A stretch of 64,000 bases of DNA, taken from the NCBI GenBank assembly GCA_021775805.1, contig JAJFHD010000105.1:88156-152155 (forward strand). The letters run 5' to 3'. The translations under genes were made by a program, and so were the position numbers. Of the stretch, positions 8,852 to 18,261 are shown in pieces (position 1 is the first letter of the stretch; every line of letters starts with the position of its first letter). This stretch comes from Alphaproteobacteria bacterium. GTDB taxonomy: Bacteria; Pseudomonadota; Alphaproteobacteria; Rhizobiales; JAJFHC01. The notes under the pieces are model-generated. The model worked only from the letters and a program-made list of their open reading frames with translations. It was not told the origin of the DNA and ran no database searches.

Positions 8852-8893
8852 CCGGTTGAAGAACCGGCGATCTCGCGGGCCGGTGTAACCGGC
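8852..8893 (+). terminator. Pair of small hairpins after the DUF2189 gene
   Basis: CCGGTT-GAAG-AACCGG (8852-8867) and GCCGGT-GTA-ACCGGC (8879-8893) are perfect six-base stems in tandem, 23 bases after the stop codon. No U-run follows, so termination is a guess. Confidence 0.3.
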
Positions 8894-9102
8894 TGACGGC
8901 GGATATCGGAAACGCTTGTCAAACTTGGCGTCCTGCCGGATTGTGGGGGGATCAGAATCACCACCGCAGCTGAAGGAAAAATTCGCCTTGCCAAGGGTTT
9001 TGTTCAACGAAATCTCGCTGCGGGACGACACCTGGCGAACCGTATCATGGTCTCGCCGATGTGGTGACACTGGCCAGAAACATATGGAGATACAGGCGGC
9101 GC

Positions 9103-10197
9103 ATGGATAACAGAAAGGTCAGAGTCGGTATTCTGTTCGGCGGCAGGTCGGCGGAGCACGAAGTCTCGCTTCAATCGGCAAAAAATGTCGCGGATGCAAT
9201 CGACAAGGACAAGTACGATGTTGCCCTGATCGGAATCGACAAGACCGGTCGGTGGCTGCTGCCAAATCAATCGCAGTATCTTCTCAACGTGTCCGACCCC
9301 GAGCTGATAAAACTCAACAAGCAGAACGAGGAAAGCGTGGCGCTGGTGCCGCAAAGCGGTGGCCAACTGATTGACCTGTCCGCCGGTGGCGCTCACTCCT
9401 CGATCGATGTTGTGTTTCCGATCCTGCACGGTCCGTTCGGCGAGGATGGCACGGTACAGGGTTTGCTAAAGCTCGCCGGTGTGCCGTTTGTCGGCGCTGG
9501 TGTCCTGGGGTCCGCGGTCGGCATGGACAAGGACGTGATGAAACGGTTGTTGCGCGATGCCGGTATTCCGATCGGCGCGTTTCAGGTTTTCAGGCTTGGG
9601 GACGTGCTTGACTTCGAGGCGATTGCCGCGGGCCTCGGGCTGCCGTTTTTTGTCAAACCCGCCAATCTCGGCTCGTCCGTCGGAGTACACAAAGTGGCGG
9701 ACAGCAAGACGTTTAACGAGGCTGTCGCAGATGCTTTTAAGTATGACACCAAGATACTGATCGAAGAATTCATCGATGGCCGCGAACTTGAATGTTCGGT
9801 TCTGGGCAATCAGAAACCGATCGCATCGGTGGTCGGGGAGATTGTCTCAAGCCACGATTTCTATTCATACGAAGCGAAGTACATCGACGAACATGGTGCT
9901 GCTCTTGAAATACCGGCAGACGTTTCTGACTCGGTCAGCGAAAAAGTCAGGGAGCTGTCCATCCGGACATTTCAGACGCTGGAATGCGAAGGGCTTGGCC
10001 GGGTCGACTGCTTTCTGAAGAAGGACGGATCCGTGGTCGTGAATGAGATCAACACAATTCCCGGGTTCACGAAGATCAGCATGTATCCCCGCCTCTGGGA
10101 CGCAAGCGGCATTTCCTATCCCGACCTCATCAACCGATTGATAGAACTGGCCGTGGAACGTTTTGATAGAGAGGCGAAACTGAAAACGTCGTTCTAG
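9103..10197 (+). CDS. ddl: D-alanine--D-alanine ligase
   Basis: 364 residues, the usual length. It joins two D-alanines with ATP for peptidoglycan precursors. The ATP-grasp pattern is complete: GGRSAEHEVS at the N-terminus, VGMDKDVMKRLLRDAGIP, FVKPANLGSSVGVHKV, EEFIDGRELECSVLGN, and RVDCFLKKDG leading to NEINTIPGFTKISMYP with the metal-binding Glu and Asn. I start at the ATG at 9103, where homologues begin (MDNRKVRVGILFGG). It lies outside the usual dcw division cluster, standing alone, and its stop codon overlaps that of the caspase-like gene by three bases on the opposite strand. Confidence 0.95.
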   Translation: MDNRKVRVGILFGGRSAEHEVSLQSAKNVADAIDKDKYDVALIGIDKTGRWLLPNQSQYLLNVSDPELIKLNKQNEESVALVPQSGGQLIDLSAGGAHSSIDVVFPILHGPFGEDGTVQGLLKLAGVPFVGAGVLGSAVGMDKDVMKRLLRDAGIPIGAFQVFRLGDVLDFEAIAAGLGLPFFVKPANLGSSVGVHKVADSKTFNEAVADAFKYDTKILIEEFIDGRELECSVLGNQKPIASVVGEIVSSHDFYSYEAKYIDEHGAALEIPADVSDSVSEKVRELSIRTFQTLECEGLGRVDCFLKKDGSVVVNEINTIPGFTKISMYPRLWDASGISYPDLINRLIELAVERFDREAKLKTSF

Positions 10198-11525
10198 TTC
10201 AAACGCTTGAGCGTTAGACGTCCCCGGCATGTTGATCGGGCGCCCCTAAGCCGGCCCTTGCCGGTTCCCCCTTTTAACGTGCCGGTGTGACGGGCTCGAA
10301 GCCTGCCTCGCTTATCCACAACCTTAATGTCGAATTTACCGTCGCGGGAAATCAGTCCAATCTTGGGGAATTTGTGCCGTGGCAAATCTATCTTGCCTTC
10401 GGACACTTCCATGGAGAAGGATCGGGACCTGTTGTTGAGGCACCCTGACACCGCACTGAGACTTACTTTCCAGGTGCCGTCATAAGGGTGGCCGGCAGGA
10501 TTGGCTGCTGCCGGTGGCGGCGTTGGAGACGTGGCGGGCAATGCTGCCGTTTGGGTATTTGATTTCAGCTCGCCCAGCCGGGCTTTGGCGAACTTTGCAT
10601 ACAGACTTTGCGGGAAGGCATCGATGAACGACTGCAGTACAGCCAAACTTTTGGTGTCTTTGACGCCGTTCCACGCTGAAGCGGCCGGGTCCGGGGGGGA
10701 TGCCGGTTGAGCGGCAGGCACCGAAGTGGCGGTGGCTGCCTTTCCGTTAAAGAAGAAATCGCCGGTGACTTCATCATAGTAGGCAGGGCGTTGATCGTGC
10801 GAAACGGTTGATGCCAATTTTTGCACATCCCGACGCAACTGGCGTGCTGTCTTTGTCAGCGAGAAGCCCGGCCGCCTGATCAAAGGAATCAGGCTGCGCG
10901 TGAACACGGAGTTGGGGTTGGCATCATCGTCGGACAAACGGTCGAGTGCGGTTTGCCCGACCCCGGCGGAATACAGGATGAATGTGCCTTCCGCTGCCGG
11001 CATGCGCGCCAATCCTCTCGAGCCGCCAAGGCTGCGCGTTCCCTCGCTGGGAAACGGATTGTTGCGGCAGGCATCCAGCACCAGGATCGATATCCGTGTG
11101 CCGCGGCTGCGAATGGAGTCGAGAATCTGGTCTACAGGGATGGATTCGGCTTTGACGAATTCCTCTTTGCCAGGCTTGGCGTTGGGGATGTCCGTGGGCA
11201 GCAAAAAGTTTCGGCCTTCAATTTCGATTCCGTGGCCTGCAAAGAAAAACAAGGCTTCATCGCCGGCTTCGAGGCGGGATACAAATGTCTGGAGTTGCCG
11301 GTTCATTTCACGACGGCCGACATCTGTTGTCTTGATTACGTCGAACCCTGCTGCCGCAAGGGCGTCGGCGACGCTGTGGGCGTCATTTACGGCCTTCTTC
11401 AACTTTGCGACTTCGACATAGTTGTCATTGCCTATGACGAGCGCTACTCGCTTGGCTGCCACAGGCGCAGCGGTGCCAATCAAACAAAGAATGACAACTG
11501 AGATTGACGCCAATTTATGATACAT
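10194..11525 (-). CDS. Secreted caspase-like (peptidase C14, metacaspase) protein
   Basis: 443 residues from the ATG at 11525. A Sec signal (SISVVILCLIGTAAPVAA) precedes the caspase p20 domain, which begins KRVALVIGNDNY. The catalytic pair is visible as His98 in FFFAGHGIE and Cys153 in LDACRNNPF. After a Pro/Ala-rich stretch, SLAVLQSFIDAFPQSLYAKFA resembles a short helical repeat, and the last 110 residues are a basic beta-rich domain (YDGTWKVSLSAVSGC) that is common behind such caspases. It should act in the periplasm; targets are unknown. It faces ddl tail to tail. Confidence 0.85.
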   Translation of the reverse strand: MYHKLASISVVILCLIGTAAPVAAKRVALVIGNDNYVEVAKLKKAVNDAHSVADALAAAGFDVIKTTDVGRREMNRQLQTFVSRLEAGDEALFFFAGHGIEIEGRNFLLPTDIPNAKPGKEEFVKAESIPVDQILDSIRSRGTRISILVLDACRNNPFPSEGTRSLGGSRGLARMPAAEGTFILYSAGVGQTALDRLSDDDANPNSVFTRSLIPLIRRPGFSLTKTARQLRRDVQKLASTVSHDQRPAYYDEVTGDFFFNGKAATATSVPAAQPASPPDPAASAWNGVKDTKSLAVLQSFIDAFPQSLYAKFAKARLGELKSNTQTAALPATSPTPPPAAANPAGHPYDGTWKVSLSAVSGCLNNRSRSFSMEVSEGKIDLPRHKFPKIGLISRDGKFDIKVVDKRGRLRARHTGTLKGGTGKGRLRGARSTCRGRLTLKRLN

Positions 11526-11649
11526 CGTCTTCCCCAATTTTGAGGCTGCAGAATGAACAATGTTGCCGGCAAAGCCGTGCTGGAACTTTCTGCTCAGTGC
11601 AAATCTCGCATATGAACACGGAGAAGCCAAGCTGCCCGACATGCGGATA

Positions 11650-12378
11650 TCAGGTGTCTGACGCCACCTGCAGTTTGCCGTCAACGCCATGACGTTGGAC
11701 CAGGTCAGCGACAACGCCGCTTGCGATGGCGTCTGCAACAACCTGTTCGACGATAGCGCCGAGTGCCTTGTTCCGGGGTTTTGTTCCGATCGCCTGGCGC
11801 ACAGTGGTATAGTGGCCGTCCAGAATCTTTGAACCAGGCAGGTTTTCGGCATTGTCCTTGAGAGCCGGAACAAGGCCTGCCAGGGCGTCCAGCTTGCCGG
11901 TCTTGAACAGTTCGAAGGCCCCGGCAAGACCGTCTGCACGATGCAGTGTTGCTTGTTTCAGAGTGCGGTCCAGAAAAAGGTCGTAGGCAGAACGGCCGGA
12001 CACGGCGATGCGTACGCCAGGCCGGTCCACGTCGGCAATGGATTGAAGGGGTGAACCATCGGGCACCAGATAGGTGGCGGCGATCTCCACATAGGCGCCG
12101 CAGAAAGCGATGGTCCCTGCCCGCTCAGGGTCCTGCGCGATCAACCCGATGTCCCATTCGTCCCGACCGACCGCATCGGCGACATCCCCCGGCGTTGCGT
12201 AGCTGACGTATGACACGGCCGTGCCTAGGCGCTGCGCCACTACGGCTGCCATATCCGGCGCCACGCCCTCGGGGGTTCCGTCCGGGCTCATGCCGGTCAC
12301 CAGGAGAATATTGGCCAGGTTGATGCCGACACGAAGCGTTCCGGGAACGGTGAGTTCGGAGAGGGCGGCGTCTGTCAT
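11650..12378 (-). CDS. Amino-acid-type solute-binding protein (SBP family 3), no signal peptide
   Basis: 242 residues with the family-3 periplasmic binding fold: LRVGINLANI, EGVAPDMAAVVAQRLG, WDIGLIAQDPERAGTIAFCG, GVRIAVSGRSAYDLFLDR and LDALAGLVPAL. No signal peptide is present, so it is either cytoplasmic or exported some other way. No ABC permease or ATPase accompanies it. It is separated from the BCCT gene upstream by a strong terminator and so has its own promoter in the short gap at 12379-12445. Confidence 0.75.
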   Translation of the reverse strand: MTDAALSELTVPGTLRVGINLANILLVTGMSPDGTPEGVAPDMAAVVAQRLGTAVSYVSYATPGDVADAVGRDEWDIGLIAQDPERAGTIAFCGAYVEIAATYLVPDGSPLQSIADVDRPGVRIAVSGRSAYDLFLDRTLKQATLHRADGLAGAFELFKTGKLDALAGLVPALKDNAENLPGSKILDGHYTTVRQAIGTKPRNKALGAIVEQVVADAIASGVVADLVQRHGVDGKLQVASDT

Positions 12379-12445
12379 TGATGGCTCTTATTTCGTTCAG
12401 GACGGCAGTACACCGTACCTGGTGGACTTTGTCACCGCAAAAACA

Positions 12446-12469
12446 TTGGGCCGGATTTCTCCGGCCCAA
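12446..12469 (-). terminator. Rho-independent terminator of the binding protein/BCCT operon
   Basis: TTGGGCCGG pairs perfectly with CCGGCCCAA across a six-base loop. On the minus strand it is followed by TGTTTTTG, a proper U-run. It lies about 45 bases past the BCCT stop codon. Confidence 0.85.
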
Positions 12470-12512
12470 GTAAAGTTCGTGTTCTGGCGATAACGGTCCT
12501 GACTGACAGGTT

Positions 12513-14114
12513 CTATCGGTTGAGGAACTCCAGTTCCCGTTTGTCTTCAACCTCCAACACGGGGAAGTCGTCGTGCAGGGTTTTCGCCATGCCATAGCCC
12601 ATGAGCAGGAGGAGGATGGCAATTGGCAGACCTGCAACGATCGAAGCCGTCTGCAGGGCGGCGAGGCCGCCTGCCAGCATCAGCACGCCCGCCACGACGC
12701 CTGAGGTTACGCCCCAGAAGATCCGGAACTTGACGGGCGGATGTTCGTCCCCCATGGACAACATGGTGCACATGACAAGTGTCCCTGAGTCCGAAGATGT
12801 CACGAACCAGGAGACCAGTAGAATGGTGATCAGGATCGTGATTGGTACGACCAGCCAGCCATAACCGAAACCGGCAACTGTCTGGAATACGCCCGACGCG
12901 TAGTCGGCCTTGACCGCTTCCGCCACGCCTGCGCTGTAGAACAGATCAACGCCTGCAGCGGCGCCGCCGAACATTCCCATCCATAGGACAACCACCGACA
13001 CAGGGACCAGAAGCACGCAGAAACAGAATTGTCTGATCGTGCGTCCCTTGGAAACCCGGGCGATGAACAGGCCGACGAACGGGCACCAGGCGATCCACCA
13101 GCCCCAATAGAAGATCGTCCACCAGCTCTGCCATTGACGGCCGGGTTCGTTGTCGATCCAGAAGCCCATGGGAATGACATTCCACAGGTAATCGCCTGCG
13201 CCGGTTATGGTCATGCCGATCATGAACGCTGTCGGCCCGAGGATCACGAACAAAATGAGCAATCCTATGCTCGCAAAGACATTCATTTCACTGAGAATAC
13301 GCACGCCTTTGCCGACACCAGAGGCTGCAGAAGCCGTTCCTAATACTGTAATGATGGCAACCAGGATCAGCTGGTTTGTGGTCGTATTCGACATCCATCC
13401 CAGATTTTCAAGTCCGGCGGCGATCGGAGTCACCCCAAGGCCTAGCGATGTTGCCAGACCAAAAATCGTACCGAACACCCCGATGAGATCGATCAGATGG
13501 CCCCAGGGACCGTATATCTTTTCTTTCAGGATCGGATAGAAAGCGGACCGCAGTGTCAGAGGCAAATCCTTGCGATAAGCAAAATAGGCAAGGCTCAGTC
13601 CCACCAGCACGTAGAGAGCCCAACCGTGGAGACCCCAATGAAAGTTGGTGATCTGGATGGCCATGGCGGCAGCATCGACGCTGCCAGGCTTGATGCCTTC
13701 CTGCGCAAGGTACGGGTTATCCGCGATGTGGTACATCGGTTCGGCAACGCCCCAATAGATCAGACCTGACCCAAGGCCCGCGCTGAACAACATGCAGATC
13801 CATGAGAACGTGGAAAAGTCTGGTTCTTCGTCGTCCTTGCCGAGCCTGACGTCGCCAAAACGGCTGACCAGCAACCAGAATACGAAAAACAGGACAACAT
13901 TCACGACAAGTACATAGAACCAGTCCAATGTTCCGATTATGAAGTCTTTGCCTACAGAGAACACGGCGCTGGAGTACTCGACATCCATGATGGTGAAGCC
14001 GACAAACCCCAAAATCATGACCATTGACGCAATGCCCATGAATTTGTTCATTCCCGCAAACAGCCCGGTCTTGTCGACCAGATCTTCCGGCGGCACCTTG
14101 ACGATGTCACTCAT
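12513..14114 (-). CDS. BCCT-family betaine/choline/carnitine transporter
   Basis: 533 residues with the expected twelve membrane helices. The family signature is clear in FSAGLGSGLIYWGVAEPMYH and in the tryptophan-rich stretch around FYWGWWIAWCPFVGLFIARV, which is followed by KGRTIRQF. It imports quaternary amines such as glycine betaine or choline using the sodium or proton gradient. GAGGAGGG stands eight bases before the ATG. The gene lies 31 bases after a solute-binding protein gene in the same direction, an odd pairing because BCCT carriers need no binding protein. Substrate cannot be read from sequence alone. Confidence 0.93.
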   Translation of the reverse strand: MSDIVKVPPEDLVDKTGLFAGMNKFMGIASMVMILGFVGFTIMDVEYSSAVFSVGKDFIIGTLDWFYVLVVNVVLFFVFWLLVSRFGDVRLGKDDEEPDFSTFSWICMLFSAGLGSGLIYWGVAEPMYHIADNPYLAQEGIKPGSVDAAAMAIQITNFHWGLHGWALYVLVGLSLAYFAYRKDLPLTLRSAFYPILKEKIYGPWGHLIDLIGVFGTIFGLATSLGLGVTPIAAGLENLGWMSNTTTNQLILVAIITVLGTASAASGVGKGVRILSEMNVFASIGLLILFVILGPTAFMIGMTITGAGDYLWNVIPMGFWIDNEPGRQWQSWWTIFYWGWWIAWCPFVGLFIARVSKGRTIRQFCFCVLLVPVSVVVLWMGMFGGAAAGVDLFYSAGVAEAVKADYASGVFQTVAGFGYGWLVVPITILITILLVSWFVTSSDSGTLVMCTMLSMGDEHPPVKFRIFWGVTSGVVAGVLMLAGGLAALQTASIVAGLPIAILLLLMGYGMAKTLHDDFPVLEVEDKRELEFLNR

Positions 14115-14145
14115 GATATTCCCTCCTCAAATTTCTTGATTTTTC

Positions 14146-15324
14146 TCATCGCACCGTACCGGCAGCACCTTGTTGGCTGGATTCCGCCAGCCAGGCATCG
14201 AACGCTTCCTTCAGAGCCGCGAAGTTTTTTGACCACCACTGTGCATCCGATCGGATCGAAACCTTGTCCGCATAAGCCGGACCGTTCGGGAGCTGTGCCT
14301 GGATATCCTCAGACAACAATTTCAATGATGATTTTCGTGTCGGACCGTTGGGCAGGCTGGTCACCATTCTTGCCAGGGATTCGGAACTGCTGGCGAAGCG
14401 GATGAAGTCGATTGCTTCCTCCTTGTACCGGCTGCCCTTGGGAATGCCGAAGAGGTCAAGTTCGATGACCCGTCCGTCCCAGACCATGGAAAATTTGGCA
14501 CCTTCCTTCTGGGATGCTGTCGCCCCGGTTGTGGCCCAAATCATGCTCATGGTGGCGTCTCCGCCATTGAGCAGTCGCACAGGTTCGGAACCCTTCGTCC
14601 AAAGCTTCAGGCTTGGTTTGATGGCATCCATTTTTTTGAGCGCTCGCTCGACGCCCGCAGGGGTTTCCAAAATCCCATAAACCTCGGCCGGCTTGACACC
14701 GTCGGCAATCAGTGCCCATTCCATTATGACCGAAGGGTCGTTGCGGATGGCACGCGCACCGGGATATTTCTTCGTATCGAAGAAGTCCGCGATCGAGGCC
14801 GGGGCGTTACCGGAATACGTGTCCTTGTTGAACGCGAAGGCTGTCGCCCAAACGATCACGCCGACACCGCATTTGTTCAGTGCGCCATCGACAAAATCCT
14901 CACGAAAGCCGGTTCCGTCTGATCCATCGGGAAGATCAACGTCCTGCAGATCCTCAAGCAGGCCCTCGTTGCAGGCGCGTAGCGAGTCTGCCTGTGTCAG
15001 GTCGACGACGTCCCAGGTCACGTTCTCGGATTCGACCTGATCACGGATTTCGTCGATCCCGCCCGCATAACTCTTCACGTGAACTTTTGTGCCGTTTGCT
15101 TTTTCATAAGGTCTGACAAACCCGCGCATCTGGCTGCGCATGTAGGGCCCGACCCAGGATATGTACGTGATCTCGTTCTTTGGCGCCATTTTGCTCATGG
15201 CGGTCGCATCGTCTGAGTTCGTTGTGCTGTCCTGAGCATGGACAGGGGTTGCAGCCATCGCCGAACCTAAAAAGATCAAGGTCGCCAGCCTGCTGAATAT
15301 GTACTTTCGTGGATGTATTCCCAT
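14146..15324 (-). CDS. Periplasmic solute-binding protein (PotD/polyamine-type, SBP family 1)
   Basis: 392 residues. A signal peptide (FSRLATLIFLGSAMAATPVHA, cleaved at VHA/Q) is followed by a type II binding fold: ITYISWVGPYMRSQMRGFVR, VDLTQADSLRACNEGLLEDL, VIVWATAFAFNKDTYSGNAP, RAIRNDPSVIMEWALIADGV and SMIWATTGA. This looks like the spermidine/putrescine group. The expected ABC permease and ATPase genes are absent; instead a BCCT carrier follows. GAGGAGGG precedes the ATG, and both genes have near-identical SD regions. Confidence 0.85.
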   Translation of the reverse strand: MGIHPRKYIFSRLATLIFLGSAMAATPVHAQDSTTNSDDATAMSKMAPKNEITYISWVGPYMRSQMRGFVRPYEKANGTKVHVKSYAGGIDEIRDQVESENVTWDVVDLTQADSLRACNEGLLEDLQDVDLPDGSDGTGFREDFVDGALNKCGVGVIVWATAFAFNKDTYSGNAPASIADFFDTKKYPGARAIRNDPSVIMEWALIADGVKPAEVYGILETPAGVERALKKMDAIKPSLKLWTKGSEPVRLLNGGDATMSMIWATTGATASQKEGAKFSMVWDGRVIELDLFGIPKGSRYKEEAIDFIRFASSSESLARMVTSLPNGPTRKSSLKLLSEDIQAQLPNGPAYADKVSIRSDAQWWSKNFAALKEAFDAWLAESSQQGAAGTVR

Positions 15325-15907
15325 CGCGTTTCCCTCCTCATTTAGTCCCGCTCTTGTTTAAAGCGTGGTCGTTAGCCCGCCCCAGTCCGGCACCTGTAAT
15401 GCACACTATTGTCCGGTGTATCGATGGGGTTCGATCGTGACCGGAAGACTCAATTCAACAGCGACGTACAAAGCAAACGCCATCGAAAAGCAATCATGAT
15501 GCCAACGAACGACAGTTTGCTCCCCGTCAGCGTCTGAATTTGCGGATAATTTGAATGGTTGCGGTGGGCTCACAATCGAACACCGCAAATACTTTCACCA
15601 TCCAAATTTAGTCGAACAACAGTTTCGACAATGGCTTTTCGTCGCAATCTCGCCAGTGTCGAAAGTGCAGTTTCATCCGCGATCGGAATTCAGTGCCGCT
15701 GAAGCCAGCTTAAACTCAGATTGAAAAACTTCAACCGCTTCAAACGGAAAATTGCCGTGGCGTTCCAGAACCCAGGACTTGAAGAGGCGGAAACCTTGTC
15801 CGTCTGGTACAGCGGTGTTGCAACAATCGTTATGTGGGCGTATTTCAGGACGGTTATAGGAGCGGCACGTCGAAATTCCTGTTCGGCAGGTGTCCGCGAC
15901 CCCACAC
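15325..15907. other. Long intergenic region, divergent promoters
   Basis: About 580 bases between divergent genes. Short open frames on the minus strand (for example 15673-15918) have no family resemblance. Promoters for both directions must be here; I see no clear hairpin or repeat. Confidence 0.5.
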
Positions 15908-16525
15908 ATGGAACTCAAGCAAGTGCCCCTGACAATTCGAAAACTTGTTGACTACAACGAAGAGACCCTGATCGAAGGCGGCAAGGCCGCTGAAAAACCG
16001 CTGAAGCTGTTCGCGGTTGCCGCGGTTATTCCCAACCCGTGGGCAGGGCAGGGGTTCGTCGACGATCTGAAACCGGAAATCAACGCTGTCGCCGATGATC
16101 TGGGAGCGCTTTTGACGACGCGTATCGTCGCCATGGCCGGGGGCGGGGAGGCGATTGAAGGTTACGGCAAGGCGGCGATTGTCGGAACAAGCGGAGAGGT
16201 CGAGCACGGTTCGGCGTTGATACACACGTTGCGGTTCGGCAATCACTACAGATCAGCGGTCGGCGCCAAGAGCTATCTGTCGTTCACCAACACACGCGGC
16301 CCGGCCAACGCACCGGTAGTCATCCCGTTGATGCACAAGATCGATGCCGGAATGCGTTCGCACTACCTTACGATCCAGTTTTCAATCTGCGATGCTCCGG
16401 GGCCAGACGAGATCGTCATCGCGCTGGGCGGATCAGTTGGAGGCCGGCCACACCACAGAATCGGCGACCGCTATCAGGATCTTAAGGATCTTGGCCACGA
16501 CGTGGACAATCCAGCCGCGGTGTGA
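15908..16525 (+). CDS. Amino acid synthesis family protein (AA_synth type)
   Basis: 205 residues from ATG 15908; a GTG at 15890 would add six. Conserved-looking stretches are KLFAVAAVIPNPWAGQGFVD, VAMAGGGEAIEGYGKAAIVG, VEHGSALIHTLRFGNHYRSA and APGPDEIVIALGGSVGGRPH. This matches the family loosely called amino acid synthesis proteins, structurally known but of unproved function, often near catabolic genes. It precedes the CoA-transferase-type pair by about 95 bases in the same direction and may share their pathway. Confidence 0.7.
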   Translation: MELKQVPLTIRKLVDYNEETLIEGGKAAEKPLKLFAVAAVIPNPWAGQGFVDDLKPEINAVADDLGALLTTRIVAMAGGGEAIEGYGKAAIVGTSGEVEHGSALIHTLRFGNHYRSAVGAKSYLSFTNTRGPANAPVVIPLMHKIDAGMRSHYLTIQFSICDAPGPDEIVIALGGSVGGRPHHRIGDRYQDLKDLGHDVDNPAAV

Positions 16526-16620
16526 AGCTTGATTGCGTCCCATTTCACGGCAAACCGGTTGTGACCGGAATGCGTCAAGGGTAAGTTCCGGGGCATAGTG
16601 CCTGATGGAGACCAACACGC

Positions 16621-17475
16621 ATGACGTTTTACGACCTCGGTGATGCCGTCGCTGAAAATCTGAAGGACGGGGATACGGCCGCATTCGAGGGCTTTACCCA
16701 CCTCATTCCCCATGCGGCGGCTCATGAAGCGATCCGCCAGGGACGCCGGGACCTGACGCTCGTGCGCATGACGCCCGACATCGTCTATGACCAGATGATC
16801 GGCATGGGAATGGTGAGGAAGCTGATTTTCTCCTATGCCGGTAACCCCGGCGTGGGACTGCTCCGCCGGTTGCGCGACGCGGTTGAAAACGGCTGGCCCA
16901 ATCCAATCGAGCTTGAAGAACATTCCCACGCTGCCATGGCCAACGCCTACGAAGCCGGGGCCGCAGGCCTGCCGTGTGCCGTTTTCCGTGGATACCGTGG
17001 TGCGGAACTGGCACGGGTGAATAACAATATCAAGTCGGTCACTTGTCCGTTCAGCGGTGAGGAGCTGGCGGCGGTGCCGGCGGTACGTCCGGATGTCAGT
17101 TTCATTCATGCCCAAAAAGCCAACCGCCGGGGCGATGTTCTGATCGAAGGTATCGTCGGTGTTCAGAAAGAGGCCGTTCTCTCGGCCAAACGCGCCGTCG
17201 TCACCGTGGAAGAAATTGTCGACACTTTTGACGGTGTGCATCCCAATGCGTGCGTCCTGCCGAATTGGACTGTGACCGCAATCTGTCTCGTGCCCGGTGG
17301 TGCCCATCCATCCTACGCGCATGGCTATTACAGCCGGGACAACGCCGCATACCTTGAATGGGACAAGGTTGCCGCTGACAGAGACCGGTTTGTCAGCTGG
17401 ATGCAGGATAACGTTCTGAAGGCGACGCCCGGAAATTTTGCAGCCCGTGTGCGGACCCTGGAGGCATCGTCATGA
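16621..17475 (+). CDS. CoA-transferase family I, subunit A (GctA/IpdA-like)
   Basis: 284 residues. The first residues, DAVAENLKDGDTAAFEGFTH, form the family opening, and GNPGVGLLRRLRDA, IELEEHSHAAMANAYEAGAA and NNNIKSVTCPFSGEELAAVP are typical of glutaconate-CoA-transferase/IpdA alpha subunits. With subunit B it would move CoA between acids or hydrolyse a ring-opened CoA thioester. The stop overlaps the start of subunit B by four bases (ATGA), so translation is coupled. Confidence 0.85.
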   Translation: MTFYDLGDAVAENLKDGDTAAFEGFTHLIPHAAAHEAIRQGRRDLTLVRMTPDIVYDQMIGMGMVRKLIFSYAGNPGVGLLRRLRDAVENGWPNPIELEEHSHAAMANAYEAGAAGLPCAVFRGYRGAELARVNNNIKSVTCPFSGEELAAVPAVRPDVSFIHAQKANRRGDVLIEGIVGVQKEAVLSAKRAVVTVEEIVDTFDGVHPNACVLPNWTVTAICLVPGGAHPSYAHGYYSRDNAAYLEWDKVAADRDRFVSWMQDNVLKATPGNFAARVRTLEASS

Positions 17476-18260
17476 GCGATCCTGATTTCAGTGCAGACGA
17501 AATGATGACGATCGCCGCGGCACGCGCGCTCAGGAACGACGATGTTTGCTTCGTTGGCATCGGTGCGCCTTCGGCAGCCTGCAATGTTGCCCGCCTGACC
17601 CACGCGCCGGACATTACGCTGATCTATGAATCCGGAACAATCGGGACAGCGCCTTCGGTTTTGCCATTGTCGATCGGTGATGGTGAGTTGTGCGATACGG
17701 CAGTGACTACAGTGCCGGTGCCGGAGATGTTCCGTTACTGGCTTCAGGGTGGGAGGATTTCCGTCGGGTTTCTGGGAGCCGCACAACTTGACCGATTCGG
17801 CAATATCAACACGACCGTGATCGGCGACTATGATCATCCCAAAACAAGGCTTCCCGGTGGCGGAGGGGCGCCCGAGATTGCGTCTTCCTGCGGCGAAATC
17901 TTTATCACCATGAAACAGTCACTGCGGGCGATGGTCGACAGAATAGATTTTTTTACCAGTTTCGGTCATGGCGTGGGCGGCGACGCGCGTGCCAAGCTCG
18001 GCATGACGACCAAGGGCCCCACATTGCTGATTACCGACCTTGCGTTGTGGCGCCCTGACGAGAATACAAAGGAGTTCACGGTTGTTTCTCTGCATCCCGG
18101 CGTGACACGCCAGCAGGTGCAGGATACTTGCGGCTGGACGGTTTCCTGGGCCGATGATGTGGCGGAAACGCCACGACCGACCGAAGCGGAACTTACGACC
18201 CTAATAGACCTGAAAGAACGCACCCGCGCAGCCCATGAGAGCGGCAAAGGGAACAGGTGA
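17472..18260 (+). CDS. CoA-transferase family I, subunit B (GctB/IpdB-like)
   Basis: 262 residues. CFVGIGAPSAAC is the oxyanion-hole/CoA motif and IYESGTIG carries a Glu at the place where classical transferases have the acyl-anhydride Glu. Further family marks are LPGGGGAPEIASSC and FFTSFGHGVGGDARAKLG. A Glu here favours real transferase chemistry over the IpdAB hydrolase variant, but I cannot align it. The SDR gene begins one base after this stop. Confidence 0.85.
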   Translation: MSDPDFSADEMMTIAAARALRNDDVCFVGIGAPSAACNVARLTHAPDITLIYESGTIGTAPSVLPLSIGDGELCDTAVTTVPVPEMFRYWLQGGRISVGFLGAAQLDRFGNINTTVIGDYDHPKTRLPGGGGAPEIASSCGEIFITMKQSLRAMVDRIDFFTSFGHGVGGDARAKLGMTTKGPTLLITDLALWRPDENTKEFTVVSLHPGVTRQQVQDTCGWTVSWADDVAETPRPTEAELTTLIDLKERTRAAHESGKGNR

Positions 18261-18261
18261 C

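Noticed and set aside
7825..8994. 389-codon minus-strand open frame over the DUF2189 gene
   Set aside because: It is antisense to a clear membrane protein, has a repetitive Arg/Gln/His composition typical of reversed GC-rich codons and no family resemblance.
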